Notes: generated by a model from the sequence alone, not told the origin. DNA of 64,000 nucleotides from Saprospiraceae bacterium (GCA_016718205.1 JADKEB010000010.1:233960-297959), one strand, 5' to 3'. Shown: positions 30,664 to 39,564, counted from the first letter of the stretch. Made by a program: numbers and translations.

Positions 30664-30727
30664 GACAACAACATTTAGTTTTACTATTGTGTTTTAGAGT
30701 CTGTCATGCATAGTGAAGGGCGGTATA

Positions 30728-30806
30728 TGACCGAACGATTTCTGCAAAGGCAGAATCGAGCATGATAATGCGAGAAGTGAGGGAACCGCGAAAGCGGATG
30801 GGCAGC
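30728..30806 (+). repeat. Three-hairpin element E2
   Basis: Starts TGACCGAACGAT. First hairpin TTCTGC/GCAGAA, second weak (GCAT/ATGC), spacer GTGAGGGAAC, third CCGC-gaaa-GCGG, end ATGGGCAGC. It lies in the core between MHSEGRY and ARHEYTM, where seven bases of the intact-gene sequence are missing. Confidence 0.65.
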
Positions 30807-30844
30807 ACTGCCAGGCATGAGTACACCATGAAGGATCATCTGGA

Positions 30845-30927
30845 TGACTGAGCGATCTCCGCTTATACGGAGTGAAGTACGACAGTGCTTCAAGCAAAGG
30901 AACCCGCCTTGTGGCGGGATGGGTGGC
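30845..30927 (+). repeat. Three-hairpin element E3
   Basis: Starts TGACTGAGCGAT. Hairpins CTCCG/CGGAG, GAAGTAC/GTGCTTC (one G-U pair) and CCCGCC/GGCGGG, spacer AAGCAAAGGAAC, end ATGGGTGGC. It is inserted inside the DHLGNTR codons of the RHS core, replacing about nine bases. Confidence 0.7.
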
Positions 30928-32104
30928 AAGACTTGTCTACAGTGATGCCAATAATGATGGTATCATCACTGTCAATACAGAAATCCTGCAAGAGACGCAT
31001 TACTATCCGTTTGGACTGGAGTTTCAGGGGCACTACATCCAGCAGTCAGGCTTCGACTATCGCTACAAATACAACGATATCGAACGACTCAAGGATCTGG
31101 ATGTAGGGATTGATATGGCCTACTATAGAGGTCTTGATCCAACAACTGGTAGATGGATGCAGGTGGATCCTAAGGCTGAAATAGATTATTTTGGTTCACC
31201 TTATCGCCATGCTTTCAATAATCCAATTTCGTTTAACGATAGTGATGGTGATACTCCTTTACATGCAGTAGCGGCAGTAATTGGTGCTGGTATCAATCTC
31301 TTCAACAATTGGGACAAAGTAGTAAAAAATCCCTGGAGTGCTATTGGGTACGCTGCGACAGGTGCTATTGCAGGCGCAGCAACTTTATCACCGGGTGGAG
31401 CTGTCGCAGCTGCTAAAATCACAGCAGTCGGCAATTTTGCTACAGATGCAGTTAGCGGAAACATACCAGATATCAATAGTGTGGAAGATGCCTTCGGCTA
31501 TGTCGCCAATAGTGCAATGAATGCCCTGGATGTCGCGGGTGCGGGTAAGCTTGCGAAAGCGGGTTTAAAAGGGTTGGGCAAACTTGGGATAGACTGGGCC
31601 AGTGAAGCCGTACATGCGACTGGGGAGTGGGCTTTTTCTGAGGTAACAAGTGAAATAGTAGGCTCTTCGATTGGTGGTACTGCATTTGGGACTGTTGTCA
31701 CTGACTACAAAATGGAGTGGGTAGTAAGGGTCGGTATGGGACCCATCGGCTTTGGAAGTGCTGGAAAGGCGTTGGGGGTGGCAAGTCCAAATGGTGGTAC
31801 TGCGCCACAACATGGTGGCACAGCTCACAATGATCGTATAGATAAATGGGCTCAAAAAGCTCAAAGTACTAAAGGAGTAGATAATATTAGAAAAAATCAA
31901 CAACAAGTTGATATTAATGGAAATCGTGTTGGAACAAACAAGCCAGATTTGCAGTATGACTATAATGGTAAGCACTATAATTTGGAATGGGATAATTCCA
32001 CCAGAGCAAGTGCAAGACACAGAAGGGTAGTTACACGAAACGATCCTAAAGCATTTAGCAAATTTTGGAAGTTGTTTAAATAATTATAGATTGATAAGAT
32101 TAAA

Positions 32105-32689
32105 ATGAGTTACAACCATCTGTGTTTTTCAATATTCTTTGAAGATAAAAAGAATATCATTAGTAGTATGGGAGAATTGTTTTTCGATAGAAAAAAGTTG
32201 AGGGATATAAAATTGGTATCTTGCAAAACCAAAATGATTGAATGGATAGATCCACAATATGGACAACTTTCAATTTTTTTTATTGGATCTAATAAGGATA
32301 TATCAAAAACAATATATCTGTCAAACTCTTATAGTGGCTTGGTTTCATTTGTAAGATTTTTTTCAAAATCAATTGGATGTAAGTGTATTCAAATTCGCAT
32401 ATCAACTTTACCAGAGAGTGGAATTTTTGAATATGAAGTAATGCAGAGTGGTATTTCTATTAGGATAGTGCAACTGATACAGGATACTAAATGGATATTT
32501 TTTACGAAAGGTGATCCTTTACCTTATGAGGATGTATCTGTTTACGAAAATAGACTAATGAAAAACAAGTTTAACGCAGAAATCATAAAAACTTATCTTA
32601 AAGCTGAAGGGATTGATTTTGATACTCTATTTAATAACGAATATACAGGCGTTAAATATGAAACCATGAGTTGGGAATATTTAGATTAA
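32105..32689 (+). CDS. Probable immunity protein for cassette 1
   Basis: 194 residues, 21 bases after the cassette 1 toxin tip, same strand. Soluble, mixed alpha/beta, no known motif. The position directly behind a toxin tip is the only functional clue. A second candidate (SMI1/KNR4) follows 19 bases later, so this tip may have two immunity genes or one inherited from an earlier tip. Confidence 0.6.
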   Translation: MSYNHLCFSIFFEDKKNIISSMGELFFDRKKLRDIKLVSCKTKMIEWIDPQYGQLSIFFIGSNKDISKTIYLSNSYSGLVSFVRFFSKSIGCKCIQIRISTLPESGIFEYEVMQSGISIRIVQLIQDTKWIFFTKGDPLPYEDVSVYENRLMKNKFNAEIIKTYLKAEGIDFDTLFNNEYTGVKYETMSWEYLD

Positions 32690-32708
32690 GTAAAGTAAAA
32701 ATATTAGT

Positions 32709-33170
32709 TTGAATGAAGAAATAAAGGCAAAATGCGAAGCATTAAAAGCATTTCTAAATATATTAGATGAAGATGATTTGGGAACTAATTTCAAAGTACC
32801 TTTTGCAAGACCTTTGGATTTAGTACTGCCTGAAGATTATTTATTTTTTATGAATTGGTCAAACGGACTTTATGTATTTGGCTTAGACATCCTTGGTATT
32901 GGAAATGAGAGATCAGATTTAATTGAAAATATAAATTGGGAACAGAAAAAATCCAATAATTTATTGCCTAAACATATCATACCATTTTCTCCTGTTGGCA
33001 ACGGTGATTTTTACTGTTTTGATATTAAAGATGGGCTTAAGGATGGAGTTTGTCCTGTGATATATTGGCAATGGGATTATTCGTCCCCAAATGATTATGA
33101 GTATCTTGCTGATTCTTTCGTCGATTGGCTAGCCATTACTATGAATGAGATGATAGAAGAAGAAGAGTAA
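32709..33170 (+). CDS. SMI1/KNR4 (SUKH) family probable immunity protein
   Basis: 153 residues from a TTG start (no usable in-frame ATG). The SUKH pattern is visible: LPEDYLFFMNWSNGLYVFG, the middle DILGIGNERSDL, IPFSPVGNGDFYCFD, PVIYWQWDYSSPNDYEYLADSFVDWL. SUKH proteins are common immunity proteins against diverse nuclease toxins. A 3'-end copy of this gene survives as a fragment at 43551-43632. Confidence 0.85.
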   Translation: MNEEIKAKCEALKAFLNILDEDDLGTNFKVPFARPLDLVLPEDYLFFMNWSNGLYVFGLDILGIGNERSDLIENINWEQKKSNNLLPKHIIPFSPVGNGDFYCFDIKDGLKDGVCPVIYWQWDYSSPNDYEYLADSFVDWLAITMNEMIEEEE

Positions 33171-33248
33171 TAAAACTTATTACACTCGGTAGTCGTAGTT
33201 TGCAACTGCGATGCTATACATTAAGAATTTGTAATTCGTTTTTTACAA

Positions 33249-33284
33249 AAGCCACACGACAGAAAGTAAAAAAGTTGTGTGGCA
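33249..33284 (+). terminator. Array terminator hairpin, copy 2
   Basis: GCCACACGAC pairs with GTTGTGTGGC (one G-U). The following T run is interrupted (ATTTCT), so it is weaker than the other copies. The TTTGCAACTGCGATGC block precedes it as in copy 1. Confidence 0.65.
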
Positions 33285-33325
33285 TTTCTGATTTGAGTGC
33301 GTCGATTGATGTGATTTTTATTCTA

Positions 33326-33391
33326 TACCGTCATTTCGGTCATGAGACCGATAGATAGTAGTCCTAAAGTCACTGACTTAGGACAACGGTA
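33326..33391 (+). ncRNA. Predicted three-way-junction structure
   Basis: Closing stem TACCGT/ACGGTA (33326-33331 with 33386-33391) encloses two hairpins: TCGGTC-atga-GACCGA (33336-33351) and GTCCTAAAGTC/GACTTAGGAC (33361-33371 with 33375-33384). The arrangement is compact and non-coding. It could be a structured RNA, a DNA-level recombination site or a relic of a mobile element; I cannot match it to a known class. Confidence 0.45.
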
Positions 33392-33455
33392 AGAAATTTA
33401 CTTTCGGAGAAGGTGAAGGACCTTTAGAAGAAGGAGAAATTACCGAAATTCTATA

Positions 33456-33493
33456 AAAGTAAAAGCCCGATTTAGTCGGGCTTTTACTTTATA
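33456..33493. terminator. Bidirectional terminator at the 3' end of the PIN toxin gene
   Basis: AAAGTAAAAGCCCGA-tttag-TCGGGCTTTTACTTT is an almost perfect palindrome. The same core GCCCGATTTAGTCGGGC ends the RelE module at 47482, linking the two modules. Confidence 0.85.
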
Positions 33494-33878
33494 GACAATG
33501 CGGATCAATAACCTTTAAACCTTCAATATTTTTAAAATCGGAAGTATCACGAGAAATTAAAACCAAATCATAGGCTATGGCGGTAGCGGCTATAATAGCA
33601 TCTGGCAATTTGGTTTTGTGTTTTTTACGGATTTCAATACTTGCTTCTACTACGTTGTTTGTTAAATCCAATACAATAGCATCATTGATAAAATCAGAAA
33701 GCGTTTTGTAATGCTGTTCAGGAGCATTAAAGCCAAGTACTTCAATTTTGGTAACTACCGAAACATTAGGCAGGGCATCAATAACCGTATTCATAAAATC
33801 CATACCCGAAGCAGGGAGTTTATTGGCGAGATAATCAATCACAGCATTGGTATCAATTAAATACTGCGGTTGTTCCAT
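33489..33878 (-). CDS. PIN-domain toxin (VapC-like)
   Basis: 129 residues with the four acidic positions of PIN ribonucleases: DTNAVID (residue 9 on), TKIEVLG, LPDAIIAATA and SRDTSDF. VapC toxins cleave specific RNAs. It overlaps its antitoxin gene by 22 bases, the usual coupling. The module lies between toxin cassettes 1 and 2 and is opposite in strand to them. Confidence 0.88.
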   Translation of the reverse strand: MEQPQYLIDTNAVIDYLANKLPASGMDFMNTVIDALPNVSVVTKIEVLGFNAPEQHYKTLSDFINDAIVLDLTNNVVEASIEIRKKHKTKLPDAIIAATAIAYDLVLISRDTSDFKNIEGLKVIDPHCL

Positions 33879-34072
33879 TCGTTACGGCTTTGGGTTACAT
33901 AATTTTGAAGTTCGTCAGCCACATCAGCAGGCAGTTTGCCAGCATACTTTTCAGAAAGCTTTTGCTGTGGTTGAATACTTTTTTTAAGGACCTTAATAAT
34001 ATGTAAATCTTCCAAGTCCTCTAAAAGCCTGTAAGCCTTGTTATTGTTGATTTGTACTAATACTGTTTCCAT
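33857..34072 (-). CDS. Antitoxin partner of the PIN toxin
   Basis: 71 residues, first gene of the pair. It starts METVLVQINNNKAYRLLEDLEDLHIIKVL, a pattern common in small antitoxins of Bacteroidota PIN systems, followed by a charged helical tail that would clamp the toxin. The 50-bp junction repeat begins about 18 bases upstream. Confidence 0.8.
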   Translation of the reverse strand: METVLVQINNNKAYRLLEDLEDLHIIKVLKKSIQPQQKLSEKYAGKLPADVADELQNYVTQSRNEWNNRSI

Positions 34073-34089
34073 CTTTGAATTATCTACAA

Positions 34090-34140
34090 TAAATCAACAT
34101 AAAATAATTGTTTTAAGTTCAATTACTCTTATTTTTATGT
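34090..34140. repeat. Antitoxin-side junction repeat, copy 1
   Basis: Contains CAACATAAAATAATTG, then TTTTAAGTTCAATTACTCTT and ATTTTTAT. Nearly identical blocks occur at 51850-51900 and 52973-53021. In all three places an antitoxin gene lies on one side and an RHS orphan fragment beginning near SYQKWYGD on the other. Confidence 0.75.
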
Positions 34141-34993
34141 GTCTTACCAAAAGTGGTATGGCAACACACCCCTGCATGTAGGAGCAGCGATAGTTGGGGC
34201 TGGTATCAATGTATACAATAACTGGGACAAAATTGTAAAAAACCCATGGAGTGCCATCGGATATGTTGCGACAGGTGCTATTGCAGGCGCAGCAACTTTA
34301 TCACCGGGTGGAGCTGTCGCAGCTGCTAAAATCACAGCAGTCGGCAATTTTGCTACAGATGCAGTTAGCGGAAACATACCAGATATCAATAGTGTGGAAG
34401 ATGCCTTCGGCTATGTAGTTAATAGTGCAATGAATGCCCTGGATGTCGCGGGTGCGGGTAAGCTTGCGAAAGCGGGTTTAAATGGGTTGGGGAAATTGGG
34501 AGTTAACTATTTGCCTGATGTGGCAGGTAATATGGCTACGAATGCCGCAGCTGATGTCGCTGACCCTATGATGATAGAGTGGCTGAGTGGCTGGGAGAAG
34601 TATGCAGATGGGGTCACGATAGTAGCATCAAGAAGTTATACAGGCCAGTTTTCAACAGCATCACTGTTTAAGACTGGGGCGAGTGCGGCGTTGGGGGTAC
34701 ATGGGAATAGTAAGTCATCTATGCAGCCTCAACATAGGTATAAAATTTTTGATAATAAATCAGGAGAAGTTTTGGAAGCAGGTGTTAGTGGGCAAAATAT
34801 TAATGCTAATGGTACATCTCCCAGAGCTCTACAAAAAATTAATACTAAGTATCCGAATACACCCAACGTTGATAGTAGAGTTGTAATTAAAAATGTACTG
34901 GGAAGGGCGAAAATATTAAAATGGGAGAAAAATAAAGTTGATGCTTTGCGAAGAAATGGATTGAATTTATGGAAACAATTTAGACCAAAATAA
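34139..34993 (+). CDS. Orphan RHS C-terminal cassette 2 (linker plus unknown tip)
   Basis: 284 codons from a GTG at 34139, without any RHS core. The linker (NPWSAIGYVATGAIAGAATL, DINSVEDAFGYVVNSAMNAL, NYLPDVAGNMATNAAADVAD) is near identical to cassettes 1 and 5. The tip from about residue 195 reads HRYKIFDNKSGEVLEAGVSG...TSPRALQKIN...WEKNKVDALRRNG. The K-I-F-D-N-K-SGEVLEAGVSG opening could be a GIY-YIG-like nuclease fold, but this is weak. Whether it is translated from the GTG is doubtful. Confidence 0.65.
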   Translation: MSYQKWYGNTPLHVGAAIVGAGINVYNNWDKIVKNPWSAIGYVATGAIAGAATLSPGGAVAAAKITAVGNFATDAVSGNIPDINSVEDAFGYVVNSAMNALDVAGAGKLAKAGLNGLGKLGVNYLPDVAGNMATNAAADVADPMMIEWLSGWEKYADGVTIVASRSYTGQFSTASLFKTGASAALGVHGNSKSSMQPQHRYKIFDNKSGEVLEAGVSGQNINANGTSPRALQKINTKYPNTPNVDSRVVIKNVLGRAKILKWEKNKVDALRRNGLNLWKQFRPK

Positions 34994-34996
34994 TTT

Positions 34997-35200
34997 ATGA
35001 TTGTTAGAGAATTGTGTGTAGGAACGCCTTATAAATCTAAATACGACAACATTAATGAAGGATTTGTATGTATGTATGAGTTGTTTACTAGGATATTATA
35101 TACTTATAAGTGGAGGTCAGACTTTGGTAAAATAAATATAATATATCTGAAGTATAAGGTGCTCAAACGGTCCACCTTTGAGCTGCGTGATAATGTTTAG
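34997..35200 (+). pseudogene. Truncated probable immunity gene behind cassette 2
   Basis: The ORF starts four bases after the tip stop, the normal immunity position, but homology-like content ends where IS1380 relic sequence begins (about 35160). 67 codons remain (MIVRELCVGTPYKSKYDN...). The rest was probably lost when the insertion sequence arrived. Confidence 0.45.
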
Positions 35201-36337
35201 CCTTTGTATAGATTGCCTCTTACTATTTTGCTGGTATCTTTATGACCAGTCACGGAATGTTTTGTTCTCCCCCAGTTTTCGCAAGCCGCATAGCGCATCC
35301 GATTGAGATATTGTATGCTAATACGGATAATTGCCATAATATATCATTACCATGAAAGTTTTGCATCTGTTTGACCTGCCAGAAGGTGATTCTTGGTTTG
35401 TTCTATCCAATTTTCACTTTCAGCTCTTTGAGCATAGATTCCATGGAGGATTTCAGCACTTGCGTAAGGCAATTAGAACAATAGCAAAGTAGCTTTTGGA
35501 GGTTTTCTCTCTTCCTTATACCTTTCTGTATGTTCTGTCTTGGCCCAAGACTTAGCTTTATAGTCAACTGTAATGGCCATTTTTTCATTGCAGGACAAAA
35601 TGGTCCATAGTTGTGATTTAGAGTTGGGTTAGGTTTTTAATTTTACTTTTACTAAATAGGTGTGGATTGCTGTTCCAATAAATCGAATAAGGCCCCGTTG
35701 AAAATCCACTATCGGCTCTTAGAAATACGGATTGCTTGCCGTTGGTAAAGTAGTCGGGTTTGTTTGATGAATTCTACTACCCATTTCCAGTATAGCAGAC
35801 CTTTCTAAACCAGCTGTTGATCAGTATTTTACTGAAATATAACAAAGAATGGGATGATAACTATTGGCCCCTTTCTTCTGTGGATTTAACCTTTAGCGGC
35901 CCCATCTTGATTGCCATACGGTTTGTTCAGTACTATCAAGGTCCAAAGTATACGTCCAGTGATAAACTCTATATAACCTTTATTAAAATTCATTAAGCTT
36001 TCATGTGTGTTATGGCACCTTTTGTCCTAAAGCGCAATTCGTTTACTTAAAGTCTTATCAATATGCTTTTAAACCCAATATGGTCTTTACCAGTGTATCT
36101 CTTGTGAAGGTTTCGATATTGAAAGGTGTTTAACACCCATAATGCAGAACTTAGATAACTCAACATAATTTGAGTCGTACTGATTTTGTTGCTTGTGTTT
36201 AACTTGGAAATAAGTCATCAATAGTTCTGATGTTCTTTTCTATGAATTTGAACGCTAGCCACCAACTGAGTAAACGTTCTGCAGAAAGACTTGATTTTGT
36301 ACTTTCAAATCGGATAGTTTTGTTTTTGACTTGCATC
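35165..36337 (-). pseudogene. Decayed IS1380-type transposase
   Basis: Minus-strand fragments include an N-terminus starting MQVKNKTIRFESTKSSLSAE from 36337, the DDE-type block QSVFLRADSGFSTG around 35730 and a downstream piece KSWAKTEHTERY-like near 35540, scattered over different frames with many stops. The order and wording match IS1380-like DDE transposases of Bacteroidota from memory. No clear terminal repeats were found. It fills the otherwise gene-free 35.2-36.3 kb. Confidence 0.65.
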
Positions 36338-36472
36338 TATTAAGTTTTTTATATGTATTATTTTATATGTTTAGCCAAAGATAAGCATTTTAACACTTAT
36401 AGATGCATCTTTTTTAAATTTTATTTTAGATTTTTAGGTATAATTTTATTTCCAGAACAAATAAACAGAAGG

Positions 36473-36955
36473 ATGATTTATGGGAATATTATTGAATATG
36501 AAATTCAATTTTACTTTGAAGAGTATATTAAGCTATCAAATTTTGACCGAAGGGTAAGAATCATTGACATTATACATCAGCAATTAATTATTTTTGCTGA
36601 TGATTATAATTTAGATAAAACTCCCGTAGAAGAGACATATAAGAAATGTCAGGAGCTGAAATATGATAACACATGGATTCATCGCAACAAAAAGTATCCT
36701 TCACCCAAAAAGGAATTTAAGGTTCATTTAGAATGTATTTGGGATGAAACACACTTGCACGTTTTTATTTTGCTATTTGATAAAAAAGGACTGCTGATAG
36801 TAACACACAAATGGTTTGATGTTGTATCACGAGTAGGATATGCCATTTATTCATATAAAGGTAGTTTTATTGATGATTATACCTTTGATTTTAGAGACCC
36901 TTATAGATATGAAAAATGGAAAATTGATATAAGAGATTTGCTGGAATCAAAATGA
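36473..36955 (+). CDS. Probable immunity protein (partner tip missing)
   Basis: 160 residues from the ATG at 36473 (a longer frame from 36353 has an unlikely hydrophobic start inherited from IS flank). Soluble, with FDRRVRIIDIIHQQLIIFAD, and strand-rich EFKVHLECIWDETHLHVFILLFD. It sits directly before array terminator copy 3, the standard immunity position, but the tip before it has been replaced by the IS1380 relic; it may belong to cassette 2. Confidence 0.5.
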   Translation: MIYGNIIEYEIQFYFEEYIKLSNFDRRVRIIDIIHQQLIIFADDYNLDKTPVEETYKKCQELKYDNTWIHRNKKYPSPKKEFKVHLECIWDETHLHVFILLFDKKGLLIVTHKWFDVVSRVGYAIYSYKGSFIDDYTFDFRDPYRYEKWKIDIRDLLESK

Positions 36956-36967
36956 CAATGTATATTC

Positions 36968-37003
36968 AAAGCCACACAACCTAAAAAATTGTGTGGCTTT
37001 TTT
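36968..37003 (+). terminator. Array terminator hairpin, copy 3
   Basis: AAAGCCACACAA/TTGTGTGGCTTT with a T run. A TATCTTTG box follows 15 bases later. Confidence 0.8.
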
Positions 37004-37017
37004 CTTAAAAAACACCT

Positions 37018-37025
37018 TATCTTTG
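37018..37025 (+). promoter_or_regulatory. TAnnTTTG box upstream of cassette 3
   Basis: TATCTTTG fits the -7 consensus and recurs at the same place after array hairpins 4, 5 and 6. No clear -33 partner, so activity is uncertain. Confidence 0.35.
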
Positions 37026-37081
37026 TATCGGAGATAAAAGTATCTCTTCCATCATGCACAGGGCTACCTTCAAAGGATAGA

Positions 37082-37166
37082 TGACTGAATGGTACCGACC
37101 AAAGTCGGTAATGGAGTGCTACGAAAGCACTCCATATTGAAGGAACTGTGCAAAACGTTGCACAGC
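37082..37166 (+). repeat. Three-hairpin element E4
   Basis: Starts TGACTGAATGGT. Hairpins TACCGAC-caaa-GTCGGTA, ATGGAGTGCT/AGCACTCCAT and TGTGCAA-aacg-TTGCACA, spacer ATTGAAGGAAC, end GC. The second and third hairpins are identical to those of E5 and E8, while the first differs but keeps its pairing. It joins HHAQGYLQRIDD to KYMDTLGSTRVVY. Confidence 0.75.
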
Positions 37167-37180
37167 TAGATACGTGAAAT

Positions 37181-38218
37181 ATGGATACTCTCGGCAGCAC
37201 CAGAGTAGTGTACCACGATGATAGCAGCAACGGCACAGTAGAAGCCAGCGAGATAGTGGACGAAAACCATTACTACGCCTACGGCATGGAGTATGCGGGA
37301 GCAGGGTATATCAATAGCACAGGGTATGCATACAAGTTCAACGGCATAGAGCGAGTAGAAGCCTTCCAGTCTGACTTTGCATTTTACAGGGGGTTAGATC
37401 CTATTTTGGGCAGGTGGTATCAGGTGGATCCTAAGGCTGAAGCTATGATGGATATGTCTCCGTACTGCGCTATGAATAATACTCCTATTACTTATGCTGA
37501 TCCTGATGGAGATTTACCCTTCTTAGCATTTGTAGCAATAGGAGCAGCGACAGGGGTATTTAGCAATGGACTTAGTAATGTATCTAACGGTCAAAACTTT
37601 TTTGCAGGAGCAGGTAAAGCAGCGTTATGGGGCGGAATAGGAGCAGCAGCAAGTTTTGGAGTGGGTGCCGCATTTGGAGCAACAGGATCATTTGGTCATG
37701 AGTTGCTCCGAGCAGGAGCACATGGATTGACACAAGGGGGAATATCTGCAGCTCAAGGCGGTAACTTTTGGCAAGGTGCATTAAGTGGAGGGATATCATC
37801 GGGTATTGGCTCGGGTATAGATGCGATAGGAGGTAATGGCGGACATCAGATACTTGGTGGTGGACTTGGTGGTGGTATAGGATCTGCAATAAGTGGAGGT
37901 AATTTTTGGCAAGGTTTTGGTCAGGGGCTAGCTGTTGGGGCATTTAATCATTCGTTGCATAGTGTAGCTGGAGGTAATGGAGGTGGTAACCCTCCGTCTG
38001 CAGAAGAATTAAAGGTTTTTTTAGCAGGCGAATATTTAGCTGGAAGAATGAAACAAGCGGAATATTTATATTCATTAGAAATTGTTGACAATAATCCGGG
38101 TGGTTTAGTTCGGGCTGTATTTAATGAACATGGAACTGAAATAGCATTATCCTTATCTGGAGGAGGAATTGTGAAATTTGGTGGTAAAGTTTATACTAGT
38201 GCAACAGGAACAAAATAA
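37181..38218 (+). CDS. Orphan RHS C-terminal cassette 3
   Basis: 345 codons: a core of a different lineage from the intact gene (DTLGSTRVVYHDD, DFAFYRGLDPILGRWYQVD, MSPYCAMNNTPITYADPDGD), a long glycine-rich linker (GGNFWQGALSGGISSGIG and a repeat of GGNFWQGFGQG), then a ~75-residue tail NPPSAEELKVFLAGEYLAGRMKQAEYLYSLE... that I cannot classify. The initiating ATG is inside the core, so it lacks its N-terminal shell. A second tip fragment follows at 38360. Confidence 0.7.
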   Translation: MDTLGSTRVVYHDDSSNGTVEASEIVDENHYYAYGMEYAGAGYINSTGYAYKFNGIERVEAFQSDFAFYRGLDPILGRWYQVDPKAEAMMDMSPYCAMNNTPITYADPDGDLPFLAFVAIGAATGVFSNGLSNVSNGQNFFAGAGKAALWGGIGAAASFGVGAAFGATGSFGHELLRAGAHGLTQGGISAAQGGNFWQGALSGGISSGIGSGIDAIGGNGGHQILGGGLGGGIGSAISGGNFWQGFGQGLAVGAFNHSLHSVAGGNGGGNPPSAEELKVFLAGEYLAGRMKQAEYLYSLEIVDNNPGGLVRAVFNEHGTEIALSLSGGGIVKFGGKVYTSATGTK

Positions 38219-38339
38219 ATACCTATAAAACTTGATCTTATTCCCAATATCAGCGTTGAAAAGCCTCGCCATAGCTATTGCTATGTCTGTTTTTCGCCTT
38301 GATCTTGAAAATAATCTACTGCGTTTTATTATGTACTTA

Positions 38340-38591
38340 CTTCATTCCTGTAGCACTAGTTTTATTAATGCAACTGGTGGATTAAAACAGTGGTTAAGAT
38401 ATGGGCCATCCTATAGTCATGGTCTAGGAACAAAAACTGCAAAATTATTAAGATGGGGAGCCTCACCAAGGTATGCAAATAAAATTGGAAATAATTATTT
38501 ACGACAATTTAACCAATGGTTTAGAAACTTAAAGCTACCTGGTTCTAATTGGAGAGTAAATGATTCAGGGCATTTTCATGTTAAAAAATAA
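38340..38591 (+). pseudogene. Detached toxin-tip fragment behind cassette 3
   Basis: The frame reads about from ATGGLKQWLRYGPSYSHGLG through YANKIGNNYLRQFNQWFRNLK and ends SGHFHVKK, a typical C-terminal end of an RHS tip. It follows a ~110-base foreign-looking stretch with a CATAGCTATTGCTATG palindrome. The neighbouring immunity gene at 38600 probably matched this tip rather than the tail of cassette 3. Confidence 0.45.
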
Positions 38592-38599
38592 AATATCTA

Positions 38600-38953
38600 A
38601 TGAAGTACATTCAATTTAAAATTTATTCAAACCAAAATAATAAGGAACAAACTAATTTATTTTTTCGAGGTCTAGAATTTATCATAGAGAAAATTATTCC
38701 AGCAGCAAATCCTGACTTTGAAAAAGTAATAGATCATATTAGAGAGTGGTGTTTAGAATTTAATGACAAAGAGCCCATTCCATTAAGAGAAATTGGTATA
38801 GATAAGAATGGTAAAGTAATTGCAAAAATGCCATACAAAGATAATTATGGATATTGGACTGATAATTCACTCACCTATGATGATTTTTTAGAAAGATTTG
38901 AAACATCAGAAATAACACAAGAATATTTTGAATCAAAATGGATTGAGTTATAA
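38600..38953 (+). CDS. Probable immunity protein for the cassette 3 tip
   Basis: 117 residues, nine bases after the tip fragment stop. Acidic, soluble, with PIPLREIGIDKNGKVIAKMP and a C-terminal SEITQEYFESKWIEL. No named family recognised. It is closed by array terminator copy 4. Confidence 0.6.
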   Translation: MKYIQFKIYSNQNNKEQTNLFFRGLEFIIEKIIPAANPDFEKVIDHIREWCLEFNDKEPIPLREIGIDKNGKVIAKMPYKDNYGYWTDNSLTYDDFLERFETSEITQEYFESKWIEL

Positions 38954-38965
38954 AATGCAAATATT

Positions 38966-39007
38966 AAAGCCACATAACAGAAAGTTAAAAAGTTGTGTGG
39001 CTTTTTT
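38966..39007 (+). terminator. Array terminator hairpin, copy 4
   Basis: AAAGCCACATAAC/GTTGTGTGGCTTT (one G-U) with a T run. Confidence 0.8.
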
Positions 39008-39051
39008 CTACCTGGCTGTGTGATAAAGAATGAAATAACATTACTTTTGCG

Positions 39052-39059
39052 GGGTCACC
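39052..39059 (+). promoter_or_regulatory. TAnnTTTG box upstream of cassette 4
   Basis: TACTTTTG, followed by GGGGTCACCAAAAGTGGTGA, a sequence repeated after the boxes at 40948 and 53834. Confidence 0.35.
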
Positions 39060-39147
39060 AAAAGTGGTGATAGTAATCTGAGTTTCAGGGTCACTATATC
39101 CAGCAGTCAGGATACGACTATCGCTATAAATTTAATGATATAGAGCT

Positions 39148-39232
39148 TAACTGAATGGTTTCGACCATTGTCGAAAATGGAGTGCTACGAAAGCACTCCA
39201 TAATGAAGGAACTGTGCAAAACGTTGCACAGC
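39148..39232 (+). repeat. Three-hairpin element E5
   Basis: Starts TAACTGAATGGT. Hairpins TTTCGAC-catt-GTCGAAA, ATGGAGTGCT/AGCACTCCAT and TGTGCAA-aacg-TTGCACA, spacer AATGAAGGAAC. Near-identical to E8. Confidence 0.75.
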
Positions 39233-39274
39233 AAGACATCTGAAGTATAGATATGTCATACGGGACCATCTAGA

Positions 39275-39360
39275 TGACAGAGCGATTCACGCCATAGCGT
39301 GATGGATGCCCACAGGTGGCATCCAGCGAAGGGAACCCGCCTTTTGGCGGGTTGGGCGGC
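39275..39360 (+). repeat. Three-hairpin element E6
   Basis: Starts TGACAGAGCGAT. Hairpins TCACGC-cata-GCGTGA, TGGATGCC/GGCATCCA and CCCGCC-tttt-GGCGGG, spacer GCGAAGGGAAC, end TTGGGCGGC. It is inserted after the DHL codons, exactly as E3 is in cassette 1. Confidence 0.75.
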
Positions 39361-39488
39361 CAACGGGTTGAAGCTTTCCAGTCTGACTTTGCATTTTATC
39401 GTGGGCTTGATTTTATTTTGGGTAGGCGGTATCAGGTGGATCCTGATGCGGAAAGTTATTACAACATGTCTCCATACTGTGCTATGGA

Positions 39489-39564
39489 TGACTGACTGGT
39501 GCTTTAGCAAAAGAGTGAAAGATTTCACTCTTTAAGGAAGGAACTGCGAACAACGGCTCGCAGC
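39489..39564 (+). repeat. Three-hairpin element E7
   Basis: Starts TGACTGACTGGT. Short first hairpin TGC-ttta-GCA, long second AAAGAGTGAAA/TTTCACTCTTT, spacer AAGGAAGGAAC, third TGCGA/TCGCA, end GC. It follows the CAM codons of MSPYCAM. Confidence 0.7.

Larger units (their letters stand above)
30306..32083 (+). pseudogene. Orphan RHS C-terminal cassette 1 (core fragment, pre-toxin linker, possible nuclease tip)
   Basis: 30306-30577 closely matches the intact RHS gene from 28296. The core is then broken by elements E1, E2 and E3 and resumes in another frame at 30929 (RLVYSDANNDG) through GLDPTTGRWMQVDPKAE. A pre-toxin linker follows (NPWSAIGYAATGAIAGAATL, DINSVEDAFGYVANSAMNAL) that recurs in cassettes 2, 5 and 6. 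The ~80-residue tip has KWAQKAQSTKGVDNIRKNQ, KPDLQY and YNLEWD, a D...ExD spacing that could be a restriction-endonuclease-like metal site; this is a guess. There is no signal peptide, N-terminal shell or promoter of its own. Confidence 0.75.

Noticed and set aside
30578..30930. Three-hairpin elements as translational bypassing (T4 gene 60-like) elements, because GAC-TGA begins most of them in the RHS frame
   Set aside because: The frame after the element differs from the frame before it (for example E3), some RHS codons are missing at the site, E2 is in another phase, and no matching take-off and landing codons were found.
38218..38340. CATAGCTATTGCTATG palindrome as a mobile element end
   Set aside because: Only one copy seen and no paired end or target duplication; kept only as a remark under the tip fragment.
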